Of a stretch of DNA of 64,000 bases, positions 43,271 through 52,157 are shown piece by piece; positions within the stretch are counted from its first letter, which is position 1, and every line of letters begins with the position of its first letter. The DNA comes from Sphingobacteriales bacterium 46-32 (GTDB taxonomy: Bacteria > Bacteroidota > Bacteroidia > Chitinophagales > Chitinophagaceae). The stretch lies in NCBI GenBank assembly GCA_001898485.1, contig MKTY01000020.1, positions 310,001 to 374,000 of the forward strand, read 5' to 3'. The notes beneath the pieces were generated by a model that was given only the letters and a program-made list of their open reading frames with translations, was not told the origin of the DNA and did no database searches. A program made the translations under genes and the position numbers.

Positions 43271-46200
43271 TTAAAACCAGCTGCCCACAAAGCTTTCATT
43301 CACCCGGGCGTCTTTTAAACGGGCCGCACGGCGGCGAACCTTGCGGCGATGAACGATTGCTGTAATGATCATAAGCGGGATGAAGAGAAGTGTGAGGGGT
43401 GGAATTCCTACAAAAGATATCCATTTACCACCAAACATATTCCGCATGGGCCGGCGCAGCCTTTCCGCAATCAGGTACATACTGGGCACCATGATCAGGG
43501 TCATAAAGAAGGCGAATGCCAGACCAAAGATGATCGTCCACGACAGCGGTTTCCAGAAGGCGGCATTGTCACCTCCGAAGAAAATGCGTGGATTCAGTTC
43601 TGCAAACAGGGTTACAAAGTTGATATTGAAACCAACTGCCAGCGGTATCAGCGCCAGGATGGCAGCCAGTGCAGTCAGCAGTACCGGTATAATACGGGTT
43701 TTACCCGCCTGCACCACCGCTTCATGTGTTTTTAATCCGCGCGCCCGCAACTCGTCGGCAAACTCAATTACCAGGATACCATTTTTAATTACGATACCCG
43801 CCAGGCCCAGGATACCCACACCGGTCATTACCACACTCACCGTCATGCCGGTAATGGCATAACCCAGCATTACGCCTATCACACTAAATATAATTTCCGT
43901 AAGGATGATCACCGACTTGCTAACCGAGTTGAACTGCAATACCAGAATGAGCAGGATGATCAGCAGGGCCCCCAGCAGGGCTTTGCCCAGAAACGCAGAT
44001 GTTTCCTGCATTTGCTCTTCCTCACCGGTTTGTTTGATTGTGACACCCGGGGGAAGCGTGCGGCTGAAATTGGTAATATGCTTGGCCAGCTCGGCATTCA
44101 CACCCTGCGGTGTAAAGCCCTGTGACAACAACACATTCGAGCGCAGGGTGATTACCCGCTTATTGTTCTTGCGGTTTACACTGCCAAGTGTACTGGTCAG
44201 GTCGTAGGTTACCAGCGATGAGATCGGTACACTTTTAAATTGCCCTGAGCTCATATCCATGAAAGACACTTTCATGTTGAGCAGGTCTACCAGGCTATGA
44301 CGCTGTAGCTCATTGTTGCGCACCTGTATCTTGTATTCATCTTCGCCATCCTTGATCTTGCTGGCTTCAAAGCCAAACAGGGCTGTTCTGATCTGCATGC
44401 CGATTTGTGCTGATGAGACCCCTTCAGCCATAGCACGCTCACGATTTACACGCAGTGATACCTCGGGACTTTGCAGGTCGGTATTCATCTTGAGCTCTTC
44501 CACACCAGGTGTCTGAATGCTATCGAGATAGTTTTTGAGTGCTACTGCAGACTGAATAAGGTTATCAAAATCTTCGCTGGCTACTTCGATGTTTACAGGT
44601 GGTTCGGTGGGCGGACCATTAGCTTCTTTATCAACCGAAATCTCTGCACCAGGTATTCCTCTCATCGCTGCACGTATACTATCGAGGTATGGCGCCGATG
44701 ATTTGCCATGCCTTTTTTCAAATTCTACAAATGATACCTGTATACGACCCAGCTCGCTGCGGGTACTGCGATCACCACTATTGGGATCTGCCGCACCTAC
44801 AGCCACATTGGTGATCACACTTTCCACAATGGGGTTGGCAACATTCTTTGCCGGATCCATTCCCAGTACTTTATATACCCGGTCTTCGAGCACACGGGTC
44901 ACACTATCCGTATATTCCACACGTGTACCCGTAGGCAGTTTGAGGTATACATAGATTTGATTGGGGTCTGCACTGGGGAAAGTCACTGTAGCAGGTGCTC
45001 TCAATACAAATGCAAAAACGGATAAAAACAAAAGACCAATTGCTCCGAGCAGCATCCAAACGGGGCGCCATCCTTTCAATACCCAGCGCAGCAGGTTTTC
45101 GTAATGGCTCATGATCCATGGCAGTACCCTGTTCTGGAATGAGTGAATCCATTTATCAATAAAGAAATGATTCAGCACAATACAGATCATGATAAAGATG
45201 ATCAGGTTGCCCAGGAAAGGCGCACCCAGTACATCCAGCAATATGCCCAATGCCACCGGTATCCAGAATCCCCATTTCTTAAACAAGCCCCATTTGCTGG
45301 CACTGTGATCCTTTTCCTCATGATTCATAAAGTCAACCGCAAATACAGGGTTCATCAGAAAGGCCACGATCAGCGATGCCGCCAGGGTGAATATGAGCAT
45401 CAAGGGCAGATAAATCATAAACTTACCGATGATGCCCGGCCAGAGCAGCAGCGGAAAGAATGGCGCCAGGGTGGTAAGCGTACCCGCCAGTACGGGGATA
45501 AACACTTCGCCTGCTGCCATCATCGCCGCTTTTGTGGAAGACACTTTGCCTTTCGCTTCCATGAAGATGCGGTGGGTGTTTTCAATAACCACAATGGCGT
45601 CATCCACGATAATACCCAGCCCGAAAAGCAGGGCAAAGAGTACGATAAAGTTGAGCGTGATGGCTGTACCCACCACCATATTGCCCAGTGGCAGGAACAT
45701 AAATGCCACAAACATACTCAGCGGTACACTCAATGCCACAAAGAAGGCATTGGTTACCCCCATAAAGAACATCAGGATCAGCAATACCAGGATAAAGCCA
45801 ATCACGATAGAGTTTACCAGGTCGTTGAAAGAGGTACGGGTAGAGTTACTGCTGTCGCCCGTAATACGTACGTCGAGGTTGGGAGGAAACTGTGACTCCT
45901 TCAGCTGAGCGGTTATCTCTTTTACCTTATCACTGGTTTCGATCAGGTTTTCACCCGCGCGTTTGATGATGTTGAGAGTGATTACATTCTTGCCATCGAG
46001 GCGTGCATAGCTGTCTCGCTCCTTAATAGTGTCTTTGATCACAGCCACATCGCGCAGGTAAATCGGGTTTCCTCTTGAGTTGCGCACGACGATCTGCTCA
46101 ATGTCGCTGGCTGTTTTAAACTGGCCTTTAAGCTGCATGGTACGCTGCATATTACCTACCTGCAGCTGCCCACCGCTGATGTCCATATTTTCGTTGGCTA

Positions 46201-46861
46201 CAGCGTTGGAGATATCATTGAAGGTGATACCGGATGCCTGCATCCGGTAATTGTCTACGTTGATCTGAAACTCGCGCTCCGGAGCACCTACCAGGTCTAC
46301 GCGGTTGATCTGCGACATGCTTTCGAGCTGATCCTTCAAATCATCGGCATATCTTTTCAATTGCACCGGATCAAAATCGCCGCTCAGGTTCACATACATG
46401 ATCGGCATTTCCGAAAAGCTTACCTCCAGTGCCGTTGGCTCCTGGGTAAGATCGGTTGGCAGATCCTGTTTGGCTTTGTCAATGGCATCCTTGACTTTCT
46501 GAACCGCTATATCCACTTTTACATCAGTACCAAATTCTACAGTAATCGCCGAAAAGTCGTTTACACTGGTACTGGTAACCTTATTGACCTTCACACCGGT
46601 AATACCCTTTATCTGCTTTTCGATAGGTTGGGTCACCAGGTTTTCGATGTCTTTGGGAGAGTTTCCCACATAGACGGTTTGTACATAAACCGTCGGAATT
46701 ACGATATCAGGATACTGCTCCTTGGGCAATGCCACAAACTGGTATACTCCCCACAGCGTCACGATGAGCATGAAGAGATACATCGAGGTTTTGTTCCTGA
46801 TAGCCCAGGAAGTAGGTTTAAACTCCTTAAACTTCCCGCTATAGTTTTCTAATGCAGACAT
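43271..46861 (-). CDS. RND efflux pump permease (AcrB/MexB-type)
   Basis: 1196-residue inner-membrane proton-driven pump. FVALPKEQYPDIVIPTVYVQ follows the first helix. The GLGIIVDDAIVVIENTHRI segment holds the paired Asp of the proton relay in helix 4. The second half repeats the plan (VGILGLAGIVIKNGILVIEF). It is 100-150 residues longer than AcrB. Extra length lies at about 510-590, with added hydrophobic stretches (GNLIIFIMICIVLNHFFID), and in a C-terminal extension with a further hydrophobic segment (GIPPLTLLFIPLMIITAIV) and a basic tail. It is the last gene of the efflux operon. Confidence 0.95.
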   Translation of the reverse strand: MSALENYSGKFKEFKPTSWAIRNKTSMYLFMLIVTLWGVYQFVALPKEQYPDIVIPTVYVQTVYVGNSPKDIENLVTQPIEKQIKGITGVKVNKVTSTSVNDFSAITVEFGTDVKVDIAVQKVKDAIDKAKQDLPTDLTQEPTALEVSFSEMPIMYVNLSGDFDPVQLKRYADDLKDQLESMSQINRVDLVGAPEREFQINVDNYRMQASGITFNDISNAVANENMDISGGQLQVGNMQRTMQLKGQFKTASDIEQIVVRNSRGNPIYLRDVAVIKDTIKERDSYARLDGKNVITLNIIKRAGENLIETSDKVKEITAQLKESQFPPNLDVRITGDSSNSTRTSFNDLVNSIVIGFILVLLILMFFMGVTNAFFVALSVPLSMFVAFMFLPLGNMVVGTAITLNFIVLFALLFGLGIIVDDAIVVIENTHRIFMEAKGKVSSTKAAMMAAGEVFIPVLAGTLTTLAPFFPLLLWPGIIGKFMIYLPLMLIFTLAASLIVAFLMNPVFAVDFMNHEEKDHSASKWGLFKKWGFWIPVALGILLDVLGAPFLGNLIIFIMICIVLNHFFIDKWIHSFQNRVLPWIMSHYENLLRWVLKGWRPVWMLLGAIGLLFLSVFAFVLRAPATVTFPSADPNQIYVYLKLPTGTRVEYTDSVTRVLEDRVYKVLGMDPAKNVANPIVESVITNVAVGAADPNSGDRSTRSELGRIQVSFVEFEKRHGKSSAPYLDSIRAAMRGIPGAEISVDKEANGPPTEPPVNIEVASEDFDNLIQSAVALKNYLDSIQTPGVEELKMNTDLQSPEVSLRVNRERAMAEGVSSAQIGMQIRTALFGFEASKIKDGEDEYKIQVRNNELQRHSLVDLLNMKVSFMDMSSGQFKSVPISSLVTYDLTSTLGSVNRKNNKRVITLRSNVLLSQGFTPQGVNAELAKHITNFSRTLPPGVTIKQTGEEEQMQETSAFLGKALLGALLIILLILVLQFNSVSKSVIILTEIIFSVIGVMLGYAITGMTVSVVMTGVGILGLAGIVIKNGILVIEFADELRARGLKTHEAVVQAGKTRIIPVLLTALAAILALIPLAVGFNINFVTLFAELNPRIFFGGDNAAFWKPLSWTIIFGLAFAFFMTLIMVPSMYLIAERLRRPMRNMFGGKWISFVGIPPLTLLFIPLMIITAIVHRRKVRRRAARLKDARVNESFVGSWF

Positions 46862-46964
46862 ACTGTTAGTTTATCTGTTGCAGCTTTGAGTCGGCGATTA
46901 TCCGGCGACTGGCCTGCTGCTTTGCTTTCAAATATTGTTGGTTTCGTCTGGTACATTACTTCGC

Positions 46965-48176
46965 TTATTGCGCCGAGGTGGTGATCAGCTGTCCGTCGTA
47001 CAGACCCTGAAAACCTCCTACAATCAGCTTTTCGCCACCGCTGAGTCCTGATTTTACTTCCAGGCGCTCTCCATATAGTTCACCAATGGTCACGGGTTTC
47101 TTACGTGCCAGCATCTTGCCATTCTCCTGCGAAGCCACCATCACATATTTGCCGGCCTCGTCATTCTGCAACACATTTACCGGAATAGTAATGGCTGCAT
47201 TGTTGGTATAGTCCAGCAGCTGTACTTTGGCCAGCTGGTTGGGGCGGAAGTCTTTATCCTGTGGTATCGGAGCTTCAATAGTGAATGTGCGGCTTACAGC
47301 ATCAATCAGCGGACTCACTACACTTACTTTTGTTGTGATCACTTTATTGTTCAGCTCAGGCAGTGTTACACGGATATTTGTACCCTGTTTTATTCGTCCG
47401 AGATAATTTTCTGGCACCTGCACCTGTACTTTCAGGTTGCCCGTATTTACGATACGGATACCTGAGGAGGGCATAGCTGCCGATTGCGGAGAAAAGAACT
47501 CACCAATCCGCACGTTTACCACATCAATAGTACCATCGATTTCAGCATATACATTGGCGAGGCCCGCACTTTCCTGCGCCATGCGGAGGTTGGCCTGGGC
47601 TGCTTTGAGCTGTGCCGCAGCATTCTCTGCATTGGTTTTAGCCTGCAATACCTGTACTTCAGTGCCGATATTATTCTTCCAGAGATTTTGCTGACGCTCA
47701 TATACGCTCTGAGCCAGTTTTACCTGTGCTTCTATGCCGGGTATCTGAGCCAGTGCAGCATCTACCTGTTGCTGGGCAATGGCATTATCAAGGCGCAGCA
47801 CGAGCTGGCCTTTGCTTACGCGCTGTCCCTGTTTTACATGTATGCTGCGTACCACTCCACCTGCGCCACGAGGCGAAACCATAGCCACATTCTGCGCATC
47901 GACTTTACCCTGCAGGTCAATATAATGACTGAATGAGTCATTGCCGATCGGTTCAACCGCAACGAGTTTGGGTTTTGTGATCACGACTGAAGTATCCAGC
48001 TTGGCGATTTCCTTTTCGAGTGTGGAAATTTTAGTTGCCAGTTCATCCTGCTCTTTTTTGAGCTTTTCCAGCTCCGTCTTCTTTTTAGTCAGCTCTTTGT
48101 TGCCGTCTGCAGCACCGCAGGATACCAGTAGCAGCACCACCGTAGCAACAGCAATTATGTTCAGTAATTTTTGCAT
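46965..48176 (-). CDS. RND efflux periplasmic adaptor (HlyD/AcrA type)
   Basis: 403-residue lipoprotein (lipobox LLVSC). An N-terminal coiled coil (KKKTELEKLKKEQDELATKI) is followed by the biotinyl-lipoyl-like domain (GAGGVVRSIHVKQGQRVSKGQ), an alpha-helical hairpin (VDAALAQIPGIEAQVKLAQ) and beta-barrel domains (VAEIDGTIDVVNVRIGEF region, LAKVQLLDY). The extra coiled coil before the lipoyl domain is not usual in AcrA. It links the RND pump to the outer-membrane channel. 38 nt separate it from tolC, and the RND gene follows after 103 nt. Confidence 0.94.
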   Translation of the reverse strand: MQKLLNIIAVATVVLLLVSCGAADGNKELTKKKTELEKLKKEQDELATKISTLEKEIAKLDTSVVITKPKLVAVEPIGNDSFSHYIDLQGKVDAQNVAMVSPRGAGGVVRSIHVKQGQRVSKGQLVLRLDNAIAQQQVDAALAQIPGIEAQVKLAQSVYERQQNLWKNNIGTEVQVLQAKTNAENAAAQLKAAQANLRMAQESAGLANVYAEIDGTIDVVNVRIGEFFSPQSAAMPSSGIRIVNTGNLKVQVQVPENYLGRIKQGTNIRVTLPELNNKVITTKVSVVSPLIDAVSRTFTIEAPIPQDKDFRPNQLAKVQLLDYTNNAAITIPVNVLQNDEAGKYVMVASQENGKMLARKKPVTIGELYGERLEVKSGLSGGEKLIVGGFQGLYDGQLITTSAQ

Positions 48177-48214
48177 ATCGGTTATTTTTCAGTGTTTGGG
48201 TTGGGTTTAGCTTA

Positions 48215-49555
48215 TTAAAGTTTGCCGGTGGCCTTCAGGAAATCCACTTTGGCTATTATTGCGTTATAAAGTGCGTTGATATAGTTGGTCTGAGCCAGCT
48301 TGAGATCGGTCTGAGCCGTATTGATCTCTGTTTGCGAACCCGTACCTACTTCAAACTTCTTTTTGGTTTGCTCATACACCAGCTCGGCCAGTTCCATATT
48401 CTTTTTCTGATAATCCAGGTTAGATACAGCCGTTGTATAATTGTTTCGGGCTGTCTGTACCTCATTATCTATCTGCAGTTTCAATGCTTCGCGCTGATTG
48501 ATGCTTTGCTGCATCGACAGGCGTGCTTTTGAAATGCGGGCATTCGTAGCAAAACCAGTAAAGATCGGGATGTTAAGATTCAGCGTAATCGCAGAGATGT
48601 CGAACCAGCTGCCGCCCGATTTGAAAAAGTCAAATTCATTTCGCTGCGCGTTTTTGTTATAGTAAGCGCTGAGCGACAGGGTGGGTATCTTGCTCATTTT
48701 GTAACGCTGCACATCGAACTGCCGCAGTTTTACACCCATATTGATATATTGAAAATCACGGCGCTGATTGTAATCAAACTGAGATGCGTCCAGTACACCA
48801 TCGCGTATCATATCATTCGAAAGCGTATCTGTCAGTACCAGCTCGTCCCGTACAGGCATACCCATCAGCACTTTGAGACCCAGGTAGCCGTTGCTGATCT
48901 GGTTCAGTGCATTTGTCTTTTCTGTATTCAGGTTTACCAGTTGTACATCAAGCTTGTCGAGATCCAGTTTTTCGGCAAACCCATTGTCGTACATGATACG
49001 GGTATCTTTTTTCAGTTTTTCGAGCCGTTCGAGGTTGGCATCGATCAGGTCGAGCTGCGTTTTGCTTACTACCAGCTGATAATACACTTTGTGGATGTTG
49101 GCGCGGATAGTCTCCTCGGTGATCTCTACATTCTTTTGTTGAAAATCAATAAGGGTTTTGCGCGCCTGCAGACCCGTGAATACCTGTCCGTCAAACAACA
49201 GCTGATTCAATGTAACGCCACCTGTGGCATTCCATTTCACACCAAATGCCAGCTCTTCGAATGTGCCGGGGGTGCCACCAAAAAATTCGGCCGGCACCAG
49301 GCTTACGGGCAGCTTGGCATTATAGGTCATGGAGCCGCTGGCACTGATCTGCGGATAGGCGCTACCCGTCACCTCGCGGTTGGTTTGCTGCTGTATCTGT
49401 ACATCCAGCAACGCATTTTTTACCTGCACATTATTTTTGCGGGCATAATCGATCGCCTGTTGCAGACTCATTTCGTGTCGTGTCTGCGCCATGCTGATTA
49501 CCGGCAACAGGGCCAGTATCAGTATCCATCTTCCCCGCTTACTTCCTTTCGTCAT
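48215..49555 (-). CDS. TolC-family outer-membrane efflux channel
   Basis: 446 residues. A signal peptide (WILILALLPVISMAQ) is followed by two OEP repeats with long helices (MSLQQAIDYARKNNVQVKNA, and TNISKARLSMQQSINQREAL-like segments) and KKFEVGTGSQTEINTAQTDL near the C-terminus. The start overlaps the tetR 3' end by 17 nt. Confidence 0.94.
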   Translation of the reverse strand: MTKGSKRGRWILILALLPVISMAQTRHEMSLQQAIDYARKNNVQVKNALLDVQIQQQTNREVTGSAYPQISASGSMTYNAKLPVSLVPAEFFGGTPGTFEELAFGVKWNATGGVTLNQLLFDGQVFTGLQARKTLIDFQQKNVEITEETIRANIHKVYYQLVVSKTQLDLIDANLERLEKLKKDTRIMYDNGFAEKLDLDKLDVQLVNLNTEKTNALNQISNGYLGLKVLMGMPVRDELVLTDTLSNDMIRDGVLDASQFDYNQRRDFQYINMGVKLRQFDVQRYKMSKIPTLSLSAYYNKNAQRNEFDFFKSGGSWFDISAITLNLNIPIFTGFATNARISKARLSMQQSINQREALKLQIDNEVQTARNNYTTAVSNLDYQKKNMELAELVYEQTKKKFEVGTGSQTEINTAQTDLKLAQTNYINALYNAIIAKVDFLKATGKL

Positions 49556-50174
49556 GGTTATGGTTTTTATTTCTTGCTTGATTATATTTCTGTATCAGCT
49601 TCTGTCCTTTTGGAGTACAGATTCCATATAAAAAATTGAGCGTAAGCTCGCATACGATCGCACCCAGGTCCGATTTGCCTGCCGGAAAAGCTTCCGGATT
49701 AAATACCATGAACACACTCAATAACCGGTATTTGGCCAGTATATTCACATTGATCTCCGGCCGGTACAATCCCTGTTCCACTCCGCGCAGCAGATTTTCC
49801 CTGATCAGACCAAACAGGAAACCCTGCTGGTGGTTTTCCAGTTTCCTGTACGACGAGGGGTGATATTTCTGCATATCATAGATCAGTGCCGGATTGGTCA
49901 GCCGCAGCATGTCATCCATCATCTCCATGCCCAGGTATATTTCATGCACCGGGTTTTCGCTACGCTGGGTGCAGATGAGGCATTCATTCTCATTGCTGTT
50001 CAGCTCCATATCTACCACGGCCTCTACAAGTGCGTCTTTGTCAGTGAAAAATTGGTAAATGGTCTTTTTGCTCATGCCGAGATGGTGGGCTATCTCGTCC
50101 ATGCTGATACTGCGGATGCCATACCGCAAAAAGAGTTCGTGCGCCTTTTCTATAATTCTTTCCTGATGATCCAT
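49539..50174 (-). CDS. TetR-family transcriptional repressor of the efflux operon
   Basis: About 211 residues. The N-terminal helix-turn-helix is complete (MDEIAHHLGMSKKTIYQFFT). The C-terminal ligand domain contains a Cys pair (NECLICTQR). The ATG at 50174 is chosen; a GTG two codons upstream is also open. It is the first gene of the operon, with a palindromic site over its own promoter, so it most likely represses the whole pump operon and is released by a pump substrate. Confidence 0.94.
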   Translation of the reverse strand: MDHQERIIEKAHELFLRYGIRSISMDEIAHHLGMSKKTIYQFFTDKDALVEAVVDMELNSNENECLICTQRSENPVHEIYLGMEMMDDMLRLTNPALIYDMQKYHPSSYRKLENHQQGFLFGLIRENLLRGVEQGLYRPEINVNILAKYRLLSVFMVFNPEAFPAGKSDLGAIVCELTLNFLYGICTPKGQKLIQKYNQARNKNHNHDERK

Positions 50175-50191
50175 AATCACAAAATCGGCAG

Positions 50192-50228
50192 CAAAACTAT
50201 GGAAACTTTTTTCGTTACGAAAGTTTCC
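50192..50228 (-). promoter_or_regulatory. tetR operon promoter (-7 TAGTTTTG) overlapped by a palindromic operator
   Basis: The -7 box TAGTTTTG is at 50199-50192 (minus). Next to it, 50201-50228 is an imperfect palindrome: outer arms GGAAACTT / AAGTTTCC with an inner TTCG-TTA-CGAA core. It covers the expected spacer and -33 region, an ideal place for a TetR dimer to block transcription. Confidence 0.65.
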
Positions 50229-50301
50229 ATCCTTTTTTTTATCCGTTTATCCCAATCACTTTTGCGAACGCCCGTTGGTCAGAACGCCTGATCTATTTCC
50301 C

Positions 50302-50309
50302 TAACTTTG
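50302..50309 (+). promoter_or_regulatory. -7 box (TAACTTTG) for the DUF502 gene
   Basis: TAnnTTTG match ending 7 nt before the ATG. The only upstream TTG (50275-50277) is at 24 nt, longer than usual. Confidence 0.45.
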
Positions 50310-50316
50310 CCAGCAA

Positions 50317-51006
50317 ATGCCCCCTTTGCAAAAACCCATAAAGACGTCTAACCGGTTGCAGCTCAGAAAGCTGCTTCGCTATTTTGTGCAGGGACTGATC
50401 ATCCTGGCTCCTATTGCCATCACCGTCTGGGCCGTGGTAGCTGCCTTCAATTTTGTGGATGGCCTGCTGCCCAATCTTATCCACAATCTCTTCCCTTCCC
50501 TGCTTGATGTTGACGATCGGGGTAATCCTAAAAAGATTCCCGGCCTGGGCTTCGTGATCATGATCGCACTGATTGTACTGGTTGGCTGGGTAAGCAGCAA
50601 CTTCCTGATGGGCAGTGTTATCAATATTTTTGATCACTGGCTGGAGCGGACCCCGGTCATCAAATTCATCTACTCATCGACAAAAGATTTCTTTGAAGCG
50701 TTTGCCGGCGACAAGAAAAAATTCAATAAAGCCGTACTCGCCAACGTATTTTCTACCGATGTATGGATAGTAGGTTTCCTGACCGACGAAGAAATGGGCA
50801 AATTTGAAATGGGATCCGATAAAGTGGCCGTTTATGTACCACAGGCCTACAATTTTGCCGGTCAGTTATACATATTGCCCCGCGAAAAAGTGCGCAAGAT
50901 CGATGCAATCACTTCGGGCGAGGCCATGAAATATGCCGTAACCGGCGGTGTGGTAGATCTTGAAGAAGAACGAAAAAAACCGGAACTTAGTAGCGACAAG
51001 GATTAA
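50317..51006 (+). CDS. DUF502 family membrane protein
   Basis: 229 residues. A cytoplasmic N-terminus leads into two membrane helices: FVQGLIILAPIAITVWAVVA (about 22-41) and GLGFVIMIALIVLVGWVSSN. A conserved-looking domain follows with IKFIYSSTKDFFEAF and VYVPQAYNFAGQLYILPREKV. DUF502 proteins occur in bacteria and plants (LIKE-COV) without a settled role. It faces tetR across a 142-bp gap and is followed by the phospholipase-like gene after a short inverted repeat. Confidence 0.9.
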   Translation: MPPLQKPIKTSNRLQLRKLLRYFVQGLIILAPIAITVWAVVAAFNFVDGLLPNLIHNLFPSLLDVDDRGNPKKIPGLGFVIMIALIVLVGWVSSNFLMGSVINIFDHWLERTPVIKFIYSSTKDFFEAFAGDKKKFNKAVLANVFSTDVWIVGFLTDEEMGKFEMGSDKVAVYVPQAYNFAGQLYILPREKVRKIDAITSGEAMKYAVTGGVVDLEEERKKPELSSDKD

Positions 51007-51012
51007 GCTCCC

Positions 51013-51050
51013 TTACGGTTTGGTCCATTTTATTCACGACTAAACCGTAA
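51013..51050. terminator. Inverted repeat between DUF502 and the phospholipase-like gene
   Basis: TTACGGTTT (51013-51021) and AAACCGTAA (51042-51050) are perfect 9-bp arms. There is no T-run, so this is a weak terminator or an mRNA structure just before the next start codon. Confidence 0.45.
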
Positions 51051-51054
51051 ACTC

Positions 51055-52029
51055 ATGCGTACATTTCTTCGTCTTGCATTCCTTTTATCTTTTACCCTCT
51101 GCCTTTCCCCTGCCCACGCCTGGGGTTTCTTTGGACATAAGCGCATCAATTTCCTGGCGGTATTTCTATTGCCTCCGGAAATGCTGGTATTTTATAAACC
51201 CCATATTGCTTTTCTGGAAGAGCATGCCGTAGACCCCGACAAACGCCGCTATGCAGTAGCAGAAGAAGGCCCGCGGCATTATATCGATATGGATCGGTAT
51301 GGCCGCTACCCGTTCGACTCACTGCCCCGAAGCTGGCAGGCAGCACGTGAGCGGTTCACCGCAGATAGTCTGCAAACACATGGAATTGTCCCCTGGTGGA
51401 TCCAGACCATGCTGCACCGGTTGACGGAGGCATTTCGCGCCCATGATGCCAAACGAATCCTTAAACTCTCGGCCGAACTGGGACATTATATTGCCGATGC
51501 CCATGTACCGCTGCACACCAGCAGCAATCACAATGGCCAGTACACCAACCAGCGGGGTATTCATGGCTTCTGGGAAAGCCGTATTCCCGAACTGCTGGCC
51601 GATCAGCACTGGGATTTTTTGCTGCAACGCGCCGCTTACCTGCAAAATCCACTTGGCTTTACCTGGGACCGTATACTGGAAAGCGCCCTGGCTGCCGATT
51701 CTGTATTAAAACTGGAAAAGGAACTTTCTCAACGCTTTCCTCCCGATCGGCGTTATGCTTTTGAAGAAAGAAATGGCCGCCTGGTACGCCAGTATTCCAC
51801 TGCTTATACACTTGCATACAATCGTCTTATGGGGGGCATGGTGGAGCGGCGGATGCAGCAATCCATTTTTGGTGTAGCCAGTTTCTGGTATACCGCCTGG
51901 GTCAATGCCGGCCAGCCGGATCTGCGGCAATTGGCTCCGGTAAAATGGGATCCGGCCGATGAAGCCGGTTTTGAATCCCTGCAACAGGCCTGGAAAGCAG
52001 CTTCCATCAAAGGACGCACGCACGAATAA
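51055..52029 (+). CDS. Secreted zinc-dependent phospholipase C / S1-P1 nuclease-fold protein
   Basis: 324 residues. The signal peptide ends AHA-W, so the mature chain begins WGFFGHKRIN, where the N-terminal Trp and nearby His act as zinc ligands in this fold. Further ligand-like blocks are PRHYIDMDRYG and AELGHYIADAHVPLHTSSNHNG. The family includes phospholipase C and P1 nuclease; the substrate is not clear. It is periplasmic or secreted. Confidence 0.88.
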   Translation: MRTFLRLAFLLSFTLCLSPAHAWGFFGHKRINFLAVFLLPPEMLVFYKPHIAFLEEHAVDPDKRRYAVAEEGPRHYIDMDRYGRYPFDSLPRSWQAARERFTADSLQTHGIVPWWIQTMLHRLTEAFRAHDAKRILKLSAELGHYIADAHVPLHTSSNHNGQYTNQRGIHGFWESRIPELLADQHWDFLLQRAAYLQNPLGFTWDRILESALAADSVLKLEKELSQRFPPDRRYAFEERNGRLVRQYSTAYTLAYNRLMGGMVERRMQQSIFGVASFWYTAWVNAGQPDLRQLAPVKWDPADEAGFESLQQAWKAASIKGRTHE

Positions 52030-52099
52030 TTGTTATTGGAAAGCTGCGCCACCAGCCCTTCTTTCCTTGTTTATATACTGCAAACCAATGATTGAAGCT

Positions 52100-52107
52100 T
52101 ATCTTTG
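52100..52107 (+). promoter_or_regulatory. -7 box (TATCTTTG) for serC
   Basis: TAnnTTTG match lying inside the longest open frame of serC. It excludes the upstream TTG start and supports initiation at 52134 or 52158. Confidence 0.5.
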
Positions 52108-52157
52108 CCCCCTCAATTAAAACCCGGTCAAGCGTGACTACAACTGAAAAAAAGTGG

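Noticed and set aside
43349-45908. Several long plus-strand frames opposite the RND permease gene (up to 250 codons)
   Set aside because: They are reverse-frame shadows of a strongly conserved permease and show unnatural residue composition.
52092-52157. Longer serC start at a TTG
   Set aside because: A -7 promoter box lies inside this extension, and homologous enzymes start at the HNFNAGP block.
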